This document shows, piece after piece, positions 41,517 through 49,880 of a DNA stretch of 64,000 bases. Location of the stretch: NCBI GenBank assembly GCA_964443225.1, contig CAYUCC010000013.1, forward strand, positions 26,052 through 90,051, given 5' to 3'. Position 1 is the first letter of the stretch. Every line of letters begins with the position of its first letter. The position numbers and the translations under genes are program-made. This stretch comes from SSC4 sp964443225. GTDB taxonomy: Bacteria; Chloroflexota; Anaerolineae; SSC4; Amarolineaceae. Under the pieces are notes generated by a model. The model ran no database searches, was not told the DNA's origin, and saw nothing but the letters and a program-made list of their open reading frames with translations.

Positions 41517-42311
41517 CTACTTGCCGCGAAAATTTGCCGTACGTTTTTGCAGCATGGCCTGCACGCCTTCGCTAAAGTCTTCGGTGGTGATGAGCTGGCT
41601 CTGCGCCCAACCTTCCAGGGCCAGGCCGCGTGACGTGTCCACCATGCCGTTGAGCAGACGTTTGGCCATGCCCACGGCGAGCGGCGCCGCCTGCTCGATC
41701 TCGTGAACCAGCGCCTCCACGTCGGCTGTCAGCTCACCGGCGGGCACGACGCGATTGACGAGGCCCCAACGCGCCGCCACGTCGGCGTTGATCTGGCGCC
41801 CCGTGAAAATCAGCTCTTTGGCCCGCGCCAATCCCACCAGCTGCGCCAGTCGGGTCGACCCACCCACGTCGGGCACCAATCCAAGGCGTGTTTCCGGCAG
41901 ACCCAGCACCGTATCCTCAGCGGCGATACGCAGGTCGCACGCCAGCGCCACCTCCAATCCCAACCCCAGCACGAAACCGTGCAGCACGGCAATCGTGGGG
42001 ATTTCGATCTGGGCCAGGCTGGAGAGCATCGCCTGGAAATCCTCAGTCACCTGGCGCATGTGCGTACGCCAGTGCGCTCCGTAGAGGGCCTGCAGCTCGA
42101 AGAATGCGTTCAGGTCGATACCGGCCGAAAATCCTTTGCCGGCGCCGCGCACCACGATGGCACGCACGCCGGCGGCGCGCTGCGCTTGGGCGACGGCATC
42201 GGGTAGGAGTTTGAGCATTTCCCAGTTGAGCGCGTTGCGCTTTTCGGCTCGATCGAGCACAATTTCAAAGAGCGGCCCACGATGTTCTGTGAAGATCAAT
42301 TGATCGGACAT
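41517..42311 (-). CDS. Enoyl-CoA hydratase/isomerase (crotonase) family protein
   Basis: A 264-residue crotonase-fold enzyme. VVRGAGKGFSAGIDLNAFFEL is the oxyanion-hole strand. IAVLHGFVLGLGLEVALACDLRIAAEDTVLGLPETRLGLVPDVGG is the second half-site; the first catalytic Glu of hydratases (usually GGG-E) appears as LGLGLEVAL and the second is in PETRLGLVPDVGG, consistent with isomerase or hydratase activity. It is the last gene of the long reverse cluster, 28 bp after the GH57 gene. The substrate is unknown. Confidence 0.88.
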   Translation of the reverse strand: MSDQLIFTEHRGPLFEIVLDRAEKRNALNWEMLKLLPDAVAQAQRAAGVRAIVVRGAGKGFSAGIDLNAFFELQALYGAHWRTHMRQVTEDFQAMLSSLAQIEIPTIAVLHGFVLGLGLEVALACDLRIAAEDTVLGLPETRLGLVPDVGGSTRLAQLVGLARAKELIFTGRQINADVAARWGLVNRVVPAGELTADVEALVHEIEQAAPLAVGMAKRLLNGMVDTSRGLALEGWAQSQLITTEDFSEGVQAMLQKRTANFRGK

Positions 42312-42339
42312 TGGTTTTTTTCCTCTATCGTTGGCAAAA

Positions 42340-44418
42340 CTAAGGGCGTGTAGCGCGCCAGCGCATGCCCAGGAGCGCTGCCTCGTCGGACTGCCGCGTC
42401 CATTCGAACGCCGGTGTCACGGTCAGTGCCAACAGGCCATCCTGACCCCGCACCGCCACCGGTGCCGGCTGCGCCTGAAAAACCACCAGGTAACCGGCCG
42501 CACGGTTGACGACACCGCGGGTGTTTTCGTCAGCCTCGGCCACCGGCCGCCCGTACAAATCCCAATACGCCGCCGCCGCCCGTCCACCATCGATCAGGTC
42601 GACCGCCGAGGGACACAGCTCGTTTTCGATCTCGAGACGTATCATCACCGGTCGCTCGCTTTGAACGACGATTCGATAGGTGGCCTCCAGTCCCCCCTCG
42701 TAGAGCTGGAAGGTTTTTTCGATCGTGACGAGACCATGGCGCAGGGTAAAAGTAACCCGCTGTTCGTCCGGGCGCACGTCCCACGACCGGTTCTCCTCGG
42801 GTGCCAGTGCCTGCACGCCGTCGATCCAAAGCCGGTCGCTGTGGGCACGCGTCTGGGTCTGTGACAATGTCCACGGCTCCGCCGGCGGGGTATCCGGCAG
42901 GAAGTAGGTGGGCAGCGTGCCCGGCTCGCCCGACCACCAATCGTCGGGCAGGTAACGTCCCCAGGACACCCGCGGATCGGCCTCGACCGCCGTGAAACCA
43001 TGGACCGACGCCTCGAAGGTCTCGGGCAGCCAGCGCGCCGGAAAGGTCCGCGTCGTGACGGGGTAGGCGGCATCGTTTTCGTAGGGCGCCATGGACATCG
43101 CGTTCTCGTTGCCCACCCACGACACACCCGCCTGCAGGTCGAACGCGTACAGCACCCGCCCGCCCACCGGCGTCAGCACGACGAACTGGTCGCGACTGGC
43201 GAGCAGCACTTCGTCCACTCCATCCTGGTTGACATCCTCCATCCACACGGCGACCGGCGAGGGATCGCCGGCCAGTTCAGCCGCGCGCAGGCAAACCAGC
43301 GCCGCGCGTACCATCTCCCACTGCCGGTCCCCAATGCGCCCCACGCCGATGCAGCCAAATTCGAACTGGTGCGCCGCATAGGCCAGGTGCGCCTGGGCAA
43401 TCAGGCGTCCCGCCGCAGCGTTGGCCGGTGGCTGCACCTGACTAACCTGCAGGCGTTCGCGAATCCGCCCGTACAATGCGCGGAAGTAGTGCAGTTTGGG
43501 TGACCGTACATTGAAGTCGAACCAGTCGGCGAAACCCTCTTCGTGGTACGGTGCACCGGTGCGCTGCAGGGAGGCCACCATCCACGCCGCCTGGCCATCG
43601 GGAATGACCGGCACATCGCCCCGGGGTGCCGGTGCGTGGGCCGGTGCCGTGATGGCAAGCCATGGCTGCTGTTCGAACAGGGTCAGCAGCTGGTCGAGGT
43701 TGGCCCACGCCGACTGCGGCAGGATGCCGCGGGTATACCCCCACAACCCCGTCGCTTCGGCGTCTTCGGCGTACCATACGTAGTAGGTCTCGTGGTCGGG
43801 TGCGGCAGCCAGGGCGCGCAGATAGTCCAGGGCCCGCTGCGGCCGGCCGGTCCAGATGGCGTAGTTGATGGCGTGCTTCAGCCCCTCGTCGTCGTCGAAG
43901 AGGGTCAGCTGTTGATCCTCCGTGCCCGTACGCCACACCGCATGCGGTTGGGCGCAGCCGGCGGCGCGCAGGATGTGACCTTCGACCAGGGTATGCGAAT
44001 AACCGCTGCCCGCCAGTACCGGCACCAACGACTGGCGCCAGCAGCGTTCGGAGTTCCAGAAGATGACCGGGCTGACGCCGAAGCCGCGCTGCAGGACGTC
44101 GCGGTGCAGCGCCATCTGCAGCAGGTTGTCCCAATCATCACTGGCGTATGGCACGTTCTGTGCATAGGTGCTGCCCAACAGCGTAAACTGGCCCGCCGCC
44201 AGTCCATCGGCGATCAGCTGCAGCGGTTCGGGATCGAGCCACTGCAGCGCATGGACGAGCGTGCCCGAGATGTGAATCGCAAAGGGCAGCCGCGCATGCC
44301 GGCGCAGAACCTGGAGCAGACCACGGTAACAGGCGCGGCTGGCCACGGCACCGAATTGGTTCAAATTTTGGTTGAAGTGAAAACAGAGGGCAATCCGCAG
44401 CGGGTTTGCCGGCGTCAT
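42340..44418 (-). CDS. Family 57 glycoside hydrolase
   Basis: A 692-residue cytoplasmic alpha-glucan-type enzyme. Residues 1-230 form the GH57 barrel: IALCFHFNQNLNQFG at the start, IFWNSERCW with the nucleophile-position Glu124, and WYAEDAEATGLWGY with the acid/base-position Asp219. A large beta-rich C-terminal region (about 350-692) contains VWMEDVNQDGVDEVLLAS and PVMIRLEIENELCPS. Activity could be alpha-amylase, branching or alpha-galactosidase-like. Its ATG overlaps the stop of the dehydratase gene (ATGA); a longer frame upstream lies inside that gene and is rejected. Confidence 0.85.
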   Translation of the reverse strand: MTPANPLRIALCFHFNQNLNQFGAVASRACYRGLLQVLRRHARLPFAIHISGTLVHALQWLDPEPLQLIADGLAAGQFTLLGSTYAQNVPYASDDWDNLLQMALHRDVLQRGFGVSPVIFWNSERCWRQSLVPVLAGSGYSHTLVEGHILRAAGCAQPHAVWRTGTEDQQLTLFDDDEGLKHAINYAIWTGRPQRALDYLRALAAAPDHETYYVWYAEDAEATGLWGYTRGILPQSAWANLDQLLTLFEQQPWLAITAPAHAPAPRGDVPVIPDGQAAWMVASLQRTGAPYHEEGFADWFDFNVRSPKLHYFRALYGRIRERLQVSQVQPPANAAAGRLIAQAHLAYAAHQFEFGCIGVGRIGDRQWEMVRAALVCLRAAELAGDPSPVAVWMEDVNQDGVDEVLLASRDQFVVLTPVGGRVLYAFDLQAGVSWVGNENAMSMAPYENDAAYPVTTRTFPARWLPETFEASVHGFTAVEADPRVSWGRYLPDDWWSGEPGTLPTYFLPDTPPAEPWTLSQTQTRAHSDRLWIDGVQALAPEENRSWDVRPDEQRVTFTLRHGLVTIEKTFQLYEGGLEATYRIVVQSERPVMIRLEIENELCPSAVDLIDGGRAAAAYWDLYGRPVAEADENTRGVVNRAAGYLVVFQAQPAPVAVRGQDGLLALTVTPAFEWTRQSDEAALLGMRWRATRP

Positions 44419-45386
44419 GCGGGTGCCTCCAGTCTCTGTGCAAACCAACCCGCCGCGTCCTGCAGATCGACGTTGCCGCCGCTCAGGATCACGCCGATGC
44501 GCTGGCCCTGCGCGGCGTAGACCCGGTTGAAGACGGCGGCGAGACCCAAAACGCCGGTGGGCTCGACGATCGTTTTCAGGCGCGTCCACACGAAATACAT
44601 CGTACGTACCAGGTCGTCGTCGCTCACGGTCAGCATGTCGTCGACGAACTGCCGAACTAGCGGGAAGGTGATGTCACCCAACGCGGGTGTGCGCGCCCCG
44701 TCGGCGATGGTCTGTGGGTTGGATACGGTGTGCAGCACACCGCTGTGGAACGATCGTGTGGCGTCATCCCCGGCCGCGGGCTCGACACCGATGACGCGGC
44801 AGGCTGGCAGGAGGTGTTTGCTGGCCAGCGCACAACCGCTCAACAGACCCGCACCCCCACACGGTACCAGCAGTACGTCGAGCTCGCCCACTTCGCGGAT
44901 AAGCTCGAGGGCAGCGGTACCCTGCCCGGCGATGACGTGCGGATGGTCGTACGGGGGAATCAGCGTGTAGCCGTGTTCGACGGCCAGGGCCTGCGAAATC
45001 GTTTCGCGTGTGGCGCGGTTGGGATCGTAGAGCACAACCTCGGCCCCGTAGGCGCGGGTAGCCGCCAGTTTCATGGCCGGTGCGTTGTCGGGCATCACGA
45101 TCACCGCCTTGATGCCCAACAGCTGGCACACTCGCGCCACGGCCTGGGCGTGGTTACCCGACGAATGCGTAATCACGCCGCGCGCTCTGGCCGCATCATC
45201 CAGCCGGCTGATGGCGTTGTAGGCACCGCGAAACTTGAAGGCACCGACACGCTGCAGATTCTCCGCCTTCAGAAACAACCGGTTACCGCACTGCGCGTCC
45301 AGCAGACGTGACGTCAGAACCGGGGTGTGTCGCGCAACCCCGAGCAATCGATCATCCGCCGCACGAATGTCATCGAACGTGACCAT
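44415..45386 (-). CDS. Threonine/serine dehydratase-like PLP enzyme
   Basis: A 323-residue fold-type II PLP enzyme. Lys51 in GAFKFRGAYNA binds PLP; SSGNHAQAVA is the substrate/carboxylate loop, and PCGGAGLLSG the phosphate-binding glycine loop. The length matches catabolic threonine dehydratase or serine racemase and lacks a C-terminal ACT regulatory domain. Located between ybaK-like and GH57 genes with short spacing. Confidence 0.9.
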   Translation of the reverse strand: MVTFDDIRAADDRLLGVARHTPVLTSRLLDAQCGNRLFLKAENLQRVGAFKFRGAYNAISRLDDAARARGVITHSSGNHAQAVARVCQLLGIKAVIVMPDNAPAMKLAATRAYGAEVVLYDPNRATRETISQALAVEHGYTLIPPYDHPHVIAGQGTAALELIREVGELDVLLVPCGGAGLLSGCALASKHLLPACRVIGVEPAAGDDATRSFHSGVLHTVSNPQTIADGARTPALGDITFPLVRQFVDDMLTVSDDDLVRTMYFVWTRLKTIVEPTGVLGLAAVFNRVYAAQGQRIGVILSGGNVDLQDAAGWFAQRLEAPA

Positions 45387-45401
45387 GGCTCTCCCCGCAC
45401 A

Positions 45402-45881
45402 TCAGACCATATCCGCCAGCTGTCCACCGCTGATCGCTGCCAGGTCGGTTGGCAGCAGCCTGAACACCGCGTTGGGCGTACCGGCCGCAGCCCAGATCTC
45501 CGCATACTGCAACAGATCGTTGTCGATCAGCACGGTCAGCGGCTGGCTGTGGCCGAGAGGCGGCACGCCGCCAATGGCGTAGCCGGTCTGTGCGCGCACA
45601 AAATCGGCGTCCGGCTTTTCGACCGGCTCCCCCACCAAGTCGCGCAGCCGTTTTTCATTGACACGGTTGGCGCCGCTGGCTATCACGAGGATCGCCTGGT
45701 GCGAACGTTTGCCGCGAAAGACGATCGATTTGGCAATTTGCCCCACGTCACAGCCCACCGCCGCCGCCGCTTCCGCCGACGTGCGCGTCGGCTGCGCAAA
45801 CTCCACGACCTGATAATCGAACCCCCGCGCCGTCAGGGCATCCTGCACCTTCTGGGCACTTTGTGATAACGCAGATGGCAT
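45402..45881 (-). CDS. YbaK/ProX-type aminoacyl-tRNA deacylase
   Basis: A 159-residue editing-domain protein that deacylates mischarged tRNA. CDVGQIAKSIVFRGKRSHQAILVIASGANRVNEKRL holds the catalytic Lys (AKSIVF), and GYAIGGVPPLGH is the diagnostic loop. Sequence alone does not separate Cys-tRNA(Pro) deacylase (YbaK) from ProXp-ala-like members. Eleven bp separate it from the GT2 gene upstream. Confidence 0.9.
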   Translation of the reverse strand: MPSALSQSAQKVQDALTARGFDYQVVEFAQPTRTSAEAAAAVGCDVGQIAKSIVFRGKRSHQAILVIASGANRVNEKRLRDLVGEPVEKPDADFVRAQTGYAIGGVPPLGHSQPLTVLIDNDLLQYAEIWAAAGTPNAVFRLLPTDLAAISGGQLADMV

Positions 45882-45892
45882 CTGTGGCCCCC

Positions 45893-46567
45893 CTACCTCG
45901 CATACCGCAGGGTCGTACCCAGGATGTAAACCGCGGCCAGCACCGTGCCGCGCAGCGTGCCGCTGACTTTGGACTTGCCGGCGTAACGCGAACGGTGGCG
46001 CACCGGCACCTCGATGACACGATGACCCTGCCGCGCAGCTTTGACCATCATCTCGGTGGGCCAGCCAAAGGTCATTTCGCGCATCTCCAGACGCAGCAGC
46101 ACGTCCCGTCGCACGGCGCGGAACGGGCTCAGGTCGGTTACCGGCAGACGATAGAGCCGCTGCATGAGCCGGCTGGTCAGCCAGTTGCCGAATCGTTGGT
46201 GCGGCGGCATGGCCACCGGATACCCTGCGAGGAGCCGCGATCCCAGGACCAGGTCGGCCTGCCCGGTGCGCAGCGGATTCACGAGATCGACGATCTCTTC
46301 GGGGTAGTCGCTGAGGTCGCCGTCCATGAACACAAGAATCTCGGCATTGGCGGCGGCAACGCCGGCCGCGCAGGCGTACCCGTACCCGCGCCGGTTTTCG
46401 CGCACGACGCGCGCCCCCCCGGCCAGCGCACGTTGGGCGGTATCGTCGGTCGAGCCATTATCGACAACGATGACTTCATCGGCGATCCCAGGTGGGATCG
46501 CCGCCAGTACGGCGCCGATGCTCTCGGCCTCATTGAGCGCGGGGATGATGACGCTCACGCGGCTCAT
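45893..46567 (-). CDS. GT2 glycosyltransferase, polyprenyl-phosphate sugar synthase-like
   Basis: A 224-residue GT-A enzyme. VSVIIPALNEAESI starts the fold, DEVIVVDNGSTDDT holds the nucleotide-binding Asp, and FMDGDLSDYPEEI the DxD motif; MPPHQRFGNWLTSRLM and DLSPFRAVRR are as in dolichol/polyprenol-phosphate mannosyl- or glucosyltransferases. Without its own membrane helix, it probably works at the membrane face to make a lipid-linked sugar donor for the two GT-C enzymes of the cluster. The ATG at 46567 overlaps the stop of the DoxX gene (ATGA). Confidence 0.9.
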   Translation of the reverse strand: MSRVSVIIPALNEAESIGAVLAAIPPGIADEVIVVDNGSTDDTAQRALAGGARVVRENRRGYGYACAAGVAAANAEILVFMDGDLSDYPEEIVDLVNPLRTGQADLVLGSRLLAGYPVAMPPHQRFGNWLTSRLMQRLYRLPVTDLSPFRAVRRDVLLRLEMREMTFGWPTEMMVKAARQGHRVIEVPVRHRSRYAGKSKVSGTLRGTVLAAVYILGTTLRYAR

Positions 46568-47058
46568 GGCGCCGGCACGGCCCGTCGCCGCCGCCAGCCG
46601 TCGAGACCCAATACCAGGCCGGCGCCGGTGACCATGAACACCCCATGCCACATCGCCAACATCACGTAGCTCCACGGCCATTCACCCGGCACGTCCAACA
46701 GACCGACGAGCAGGTTCAACGACAACAGCAGGCCGAGCAGCGCGCCCCACCGGACCTGGAATCCCAGCAGAAGCGAAAGTCCGACGAGCAGCTCGGCCAG
46801 GAAGATCAACCAGGCAAACAGGGTGAAGTTGGGCAGAACCACGGTCTGCACGAAGCCCGCATAGAAGTCGAACGCTGGGTGCTGAACCTGCAGCTGCATC
46901 CAGTCCTGCAGACCACGCAGGCCGGGCGGTGCCGCAAATGCAGGCGGCAGCTTCCAGCGCAGGCTGAACAGCCAGAGAATACCGATCATGATCCGCGCCA
47001 GAGCCACCGGCCACAAGGGTCCCTGGGGCTGCAGCAAGTTCTTCAACCGTGTCGTCAT
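46564..47058 (-). CDS. DoxX-family membrane protein 1
   Basis: A 164-residue membrane protein with four helices. WPVALARIMIGILWLFSLRWKLPP is the DoxX/TQO start, FDFYAGFVQTVVLPNFTLFAWLIFLAELLVGLSLLLGF the central pair and WGALLGLLLSLNLLVGLLDVPGEWPWSYVMLAMWHGVFMVTG the end. The family includes a thiosulfate:quinone oxidoreductase subunit and uncharacterised carriers. GAGGAG precedes the ATG at 47058. A related but distinct paralogue lies at 51282-51866. Confidence 0.82.
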   Translation of the reverse strand: MTTRLKNLLQPQGPLWPVALARIMIGILWLFSLRWKLPPAFAAPPGLRGLQDWMQLQVQHPAFDFYAGFVQTVVLPNFTLFAWLIFLAELLVGLSLLLGFQVRWGALLGLLLSLNLLVGLLDVPGEWPWSYVMLAMWHGVFMVTGAGLVLGLDGWRRRRAVPAP

Positions 47059-47122
47059 CGCTTCGCACTCCTCAAATAACTTCGGCGTCGGGTCCGGATC
47101 GCCTGGCGCCCCATGATCGCCA

Positions 47123-47824
47123 TCAGCCGGGTCCATGCCCGTTCAGCCACTGGGGACGCAGGGCGCGCACATAGGCAAAGGTCAGCGGTGCGGCCAGCGG
47201 GCCCTCCGCCAGCAGGTGCCGGAGGTCCTCCGCAAAATCGACGTCGTACCATACCGGGAGCACGTGCACGCGCAGACCCAGGCGGCGTGCGTTGGCCAGC
47301 GTTTCGTCCATGACACGCTCTGTGCTCCAGGTTACGCCGGTAAAGAGGCCGCGGTGGAGGCGTGACATGCCGATCAGGTAATATCCCCCATCGCGACCCG
47401 GCCCCAGCACGACATCGTCCGTCGCCAACGCGGCAAACGCTTCCACCAGGTAATCCACCGGCAGCGTCGGCCCATCGCTGTTCATGATGACCGCACGTTC
47501 AATCCCCGGCTGGGCCAGGACGTGCCCCAGTGCATTGGGCAGGCGCTCCCCCAGGTTCTGGCCACGCTGCGGCAGCAGCTCGAAATGGGCGGGGGCAATC
47601 TGGCGAAAGTAGCCGTCTGCGTCGTCCGGGGTGTAGGCCACCACCGGTTGGACCGCGGGCACCTGCGCCATCAGACGGAACGTATCGAGCATCAGGCAGC
47701 GGTAGATCTCGGCCGCCTCGAACGGGCTGAATTCACCGTGCAGACGCGTCTTCGTATGGCCTGCTTCGGGCCGTTTGGCCACCACCAGCAGTACGTTGGC
47801 TGCAGCCGAACGAACGTCGTTCAT
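47123..47824 (-). CDS. DUF2064 glycosyltransferase (TIGR04282-type, rSAM/selenodomain-associated transferase 1)
   Basis: A 233-residue GT-A-like protein. VLLVVAKRPEAGHTKTRL is the hallmark of the DUF2064/TIGR04282 family, MNSDGPTLPVDYL the NxD metal strand and DDVVLGPGRDGGYYLIGM the acceptor loop. The family often sits beside radical-SAM genes and seems to add a sugar or a similar group. Its ATG overlaps the Nudix stop (ATGA). Confidence 0.88.
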   Translation of the reverse strand: MNDVRSAAANVLLVVAKRPEAGHTKTRLHGEFSPFEAAEIYRCLMLDTFRLMAQVPAVQPVVAYTPDDADGYFRQIAPAHFELLPQRGQNLGERLPNALGHVLAQPGIERAVIMNSDGPTLPVDYLVEAFAALATDDVVLGPGRDGGYYLIGMSRLHRGLFTGVTWSTERVMDETLANARRLGLRVHVLPVWYDVDFAEDLRHLLAEGPLAAPLTFAYVRALRPQWLNGHGPG

Positions 47825-48369
47825 AGGCCATGCTGCCGCGCGGCCATCAACAGGCCGATGACACTCATGCTGTCGCGAATTTCGCTGGCCAACACCATGT
47901 GTACCGCTTCGGCCAATGGAAACGGGCGTATCTCAAAAAACTCCGTGTCGTCCGGCGGCAGGCTGGCGGTCTCCAGGTCCTCGCCGACGTAGATGTGGGC
48001 CGTCTCATCGCAGATCGATTTCGACGTGTAGTATTCGCTGACCAGGTGCAGCCGTGCGGCGCGCACCCCCGCCTCTTCCATCAGCTCACGCTGGGCGGCC
48101 TGTTCCAGGGTCTCACCTGGTTTGACGCCGCCGGTTGGAATCTCCCAACGCTGATCCTCGCCAAAGACGTAACGATACTGGCGCACCAGGATCACCTGGC
48201 CATCCGCCGTGAGTGGGACGACCCCCACGCAGTGCCCAAACGTCACCACGCCGTAGATCGTGGTGCGGCCATCGGGCATTTCGGCGATGTCTTCGCGCAG
48301 TGCCATCCACTTGTTCTGATAAATCGGCCGGCTCGAGATCGTTTTCCACGCTTTGGGTGTCACTTGCAT
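47821..48369 (-). CDS. Nudix hydrolase, ADP-ribose pyrophosphatase-like
   Basis: A 182-residue enzyme. The Nudix box GGVKPGETLEQAAQRELMEEAGV is complete, VILVRQYRYVFGEDQRWEIPTGG is the ADP-ribose/NDP-sugar pyrophosphatase-type strand, and KTISSRPIYQNKWMALREDI the N-terminal strand. It could recycle NDP-sugars for the glycosyltransferases of the cluster. Its start overlaps the GT-C stop by one base (TAATG). Confidence 0.9.
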   Translation of the reverse strand: MQVTPKAWKTISSRPIYQNKWMALREDIAEMPDGRTTIYGVVTFGHCVGVVPLTADGQVILVRQYRYVFGEDQRWEIPTGGVKPGETLEQAAQRELMEEAGVRAARLHLVSEYYTSKSICDETAHIYVGEDLETASLPPDDTEFFEIRPFPLAEAVHMVLASEIRDSMSVIGLLMAARQHGL

Positions 48370-49877
48370 TATCCTCCAAGATCATGAGAACGCCAATATT
48401 CGATTCGTTGCCAACGGCGCAGACGTGCCCAGGGCCGGTGGCGCACACTGTACCACAAGATCGGAAACAGCATGATGATGGCAAAGGCGGCCACCTCGCG
48501 CTGCCAACGCGGCGCAGCCTGCCAGTCGAGCCCGTAGGTTAGATCGAAAAGCAGGTACTTGAACCAGGCCAATACGCTCAGCAGCATGACCCCGCGCAGG
48601 GCCCGCGAACGTGGCTGCCAGGCCGCCAGCGGCAGAATCCAGGCCACGTACCAGGCCTGGTACCAGGCCGTGGCCACCAGCAGCGCCGCCACCAGCAGAT
48701 TGCGCGCCGTGTGCCACGGTCTGACCTGCGGGTCCAACCAGGTAAAGAGGATGCTCGCCAGCGTTATCAACGCCAGCAGCCCGAACGCGAGGATGGCCGC
48801 AAGGGTCATGGCGGTGGACGGTTCCACCCAGAACGGCAGTACGAAGCGGACCACGGCGGGTAACGAGGTGGTGTAGAGCCCTGCACGCTGGGCCAGGCGC
48901 AGCGGGTCCGTCATGGGCCAGAACGGCGCATAACACAGCCAGACCAGAACCAGGCTGACCGCCGCCCCAGCGACAATCTGGCGCAGGCCGCGCCGCCAGC
49001 CAAGCGTGCGCACGGCTGCCAGGATGAATATGGGCACGAGCAGCAGTGTCACGAACTTGAACAGCGTGACCAGCGTAAGTGCCACGAGGGCCAGGCCGTA
49101 CTGCCGGCGCAGGGCAAAAAACGTCGCCGCCAGGATGCCCAGGGCCAGCCACAGATCGTGGTGCCCGTTGGCGGCGGTCTCGAACAGGAGCAGCGGGTTC
49201 CAGAGAACCGCGTACACGGCCAGCTGCACCGTCGACCGGTCACGCGACGCCTGCCAGGCCAGACCCGCCACCGCCGCCGTGGTGAGGAGCAGCGAGACCA
49301 CCGCGTGTGCCTTGAAGATCAAGATGCCGCGCCACAAATCGCCGCCCGCCCACCGGGCCAACGGCGTCGCCACCAGCTCCCACAGCGGCCCATAGGCCGA
49401 GGGGAAGGTGCGCCAGGCGGCGTAATAAACCAGCGCATCGTCGCGAAATTGGGCGGGCACCTGCCAGTACGGATTGGCACCGTAGGCCGCCCGCAGGTGC
49501 CCGCGCACCAGGTAATCGAAGATGTCGGCGGCGCCCACCGGGTAGGTGAATACCAGCAGCAGGAGGGCAACCGCGGGAAAGGCCAACACGATCCACCAGG
49601 GAATGGGGCGACTGACACGCGCCAGGGTGCGAAAACCGGCCAGGTAAGCCAGGTTCAACCCGGCCACCCCCACGAGGAAGGCGTACCACGCCGCCGGCTG
49701 GCGCGTCGTCAGCTTGAACAGGCTCAGCAGCGGCACCAGGTAATACGTGTGCAGCGAAAACGGCCGGTAGAAGCAGGCCCAAAACAGCCCGACCGTCAGC
49801 ACGCCCAAACCGAGCAGGACAACGGTGGGTGCCGGGCGCATACCGCGTCTGGGCAGCACGGGTGTCATCGATCTCAT
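48369..49877 (-). CDS. GT-C type polytopic glycosyltransferase 1
   Basis: A 502-residue integral membrane protein with about 11-12 helices. After helix 3, GAADIFDYLVRGHLRAAYGANPYWQVP is the first extracytoplasmic loop with an acidic pair, typical of polyprenol-phosphate-sugar-dependent GT-C enzymes (GT87/DUF2029-like). FVTLLLVPIFILAAV and AWYQAWYVAWILPLAAW are later helices. Three bp separate it from the second GT-C gene. It probably transfers a sugar from a lipid donor outside the cytoplasm. An alternative start lies three codons downstream. Confidence 0.85.
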   Translation of the reverse strand: MRSMTPVLPRRGMRPAPTVVLLGLGVLTVGLFWACFYRPFSLHTYYLVPLLSLFKLTTRQPAAWYAFLVGVAGLNLAYLAGFRTLARVSRPIPWWIVLAFPAVALLLLVFTYPVGAADIFDYLVRGHLRAAYGANPYWQVPAQFRDDALVYYAAWRTFPSAYGPLWELVATPLARWAGGDLWRGILIFKAHAVVSLLLTTAAVAGLAWQASRDRSTVQLAVYAVLWNPLLLFETAANGHHDLWLALGILAATFFALRRQYGLALVALTLVTLFKFVTLLLVPIFILAAVRTLGWRRGLRQIVAGAAVSLVLVWLCYAPFWPMTDPLRLAQRAGLYTTSLPAVVRFVLPFWVEPSTAMTLAAILAFGLLALITLASILFTWLDPQVRPWHTARNLLVAALLVATAWYQAWYVAWILPLAAWQPRSRALRGVMLLSVLAWFKYLLFDLTYGLDWQAAPRWQREVAAFAIIMLFPILWYSVRHRPWARLRRWQRIEYWRSHDLGG

Positions 49878-49880
49878 CCC

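Noticed and set aside
44419..44589. Longer start for the GH57 gene
   Set aside because: The extension lies inside the dehydratase coding region, is Arg-rich, and the ATGA overlap at 44415-44418 is a typical coupled start.
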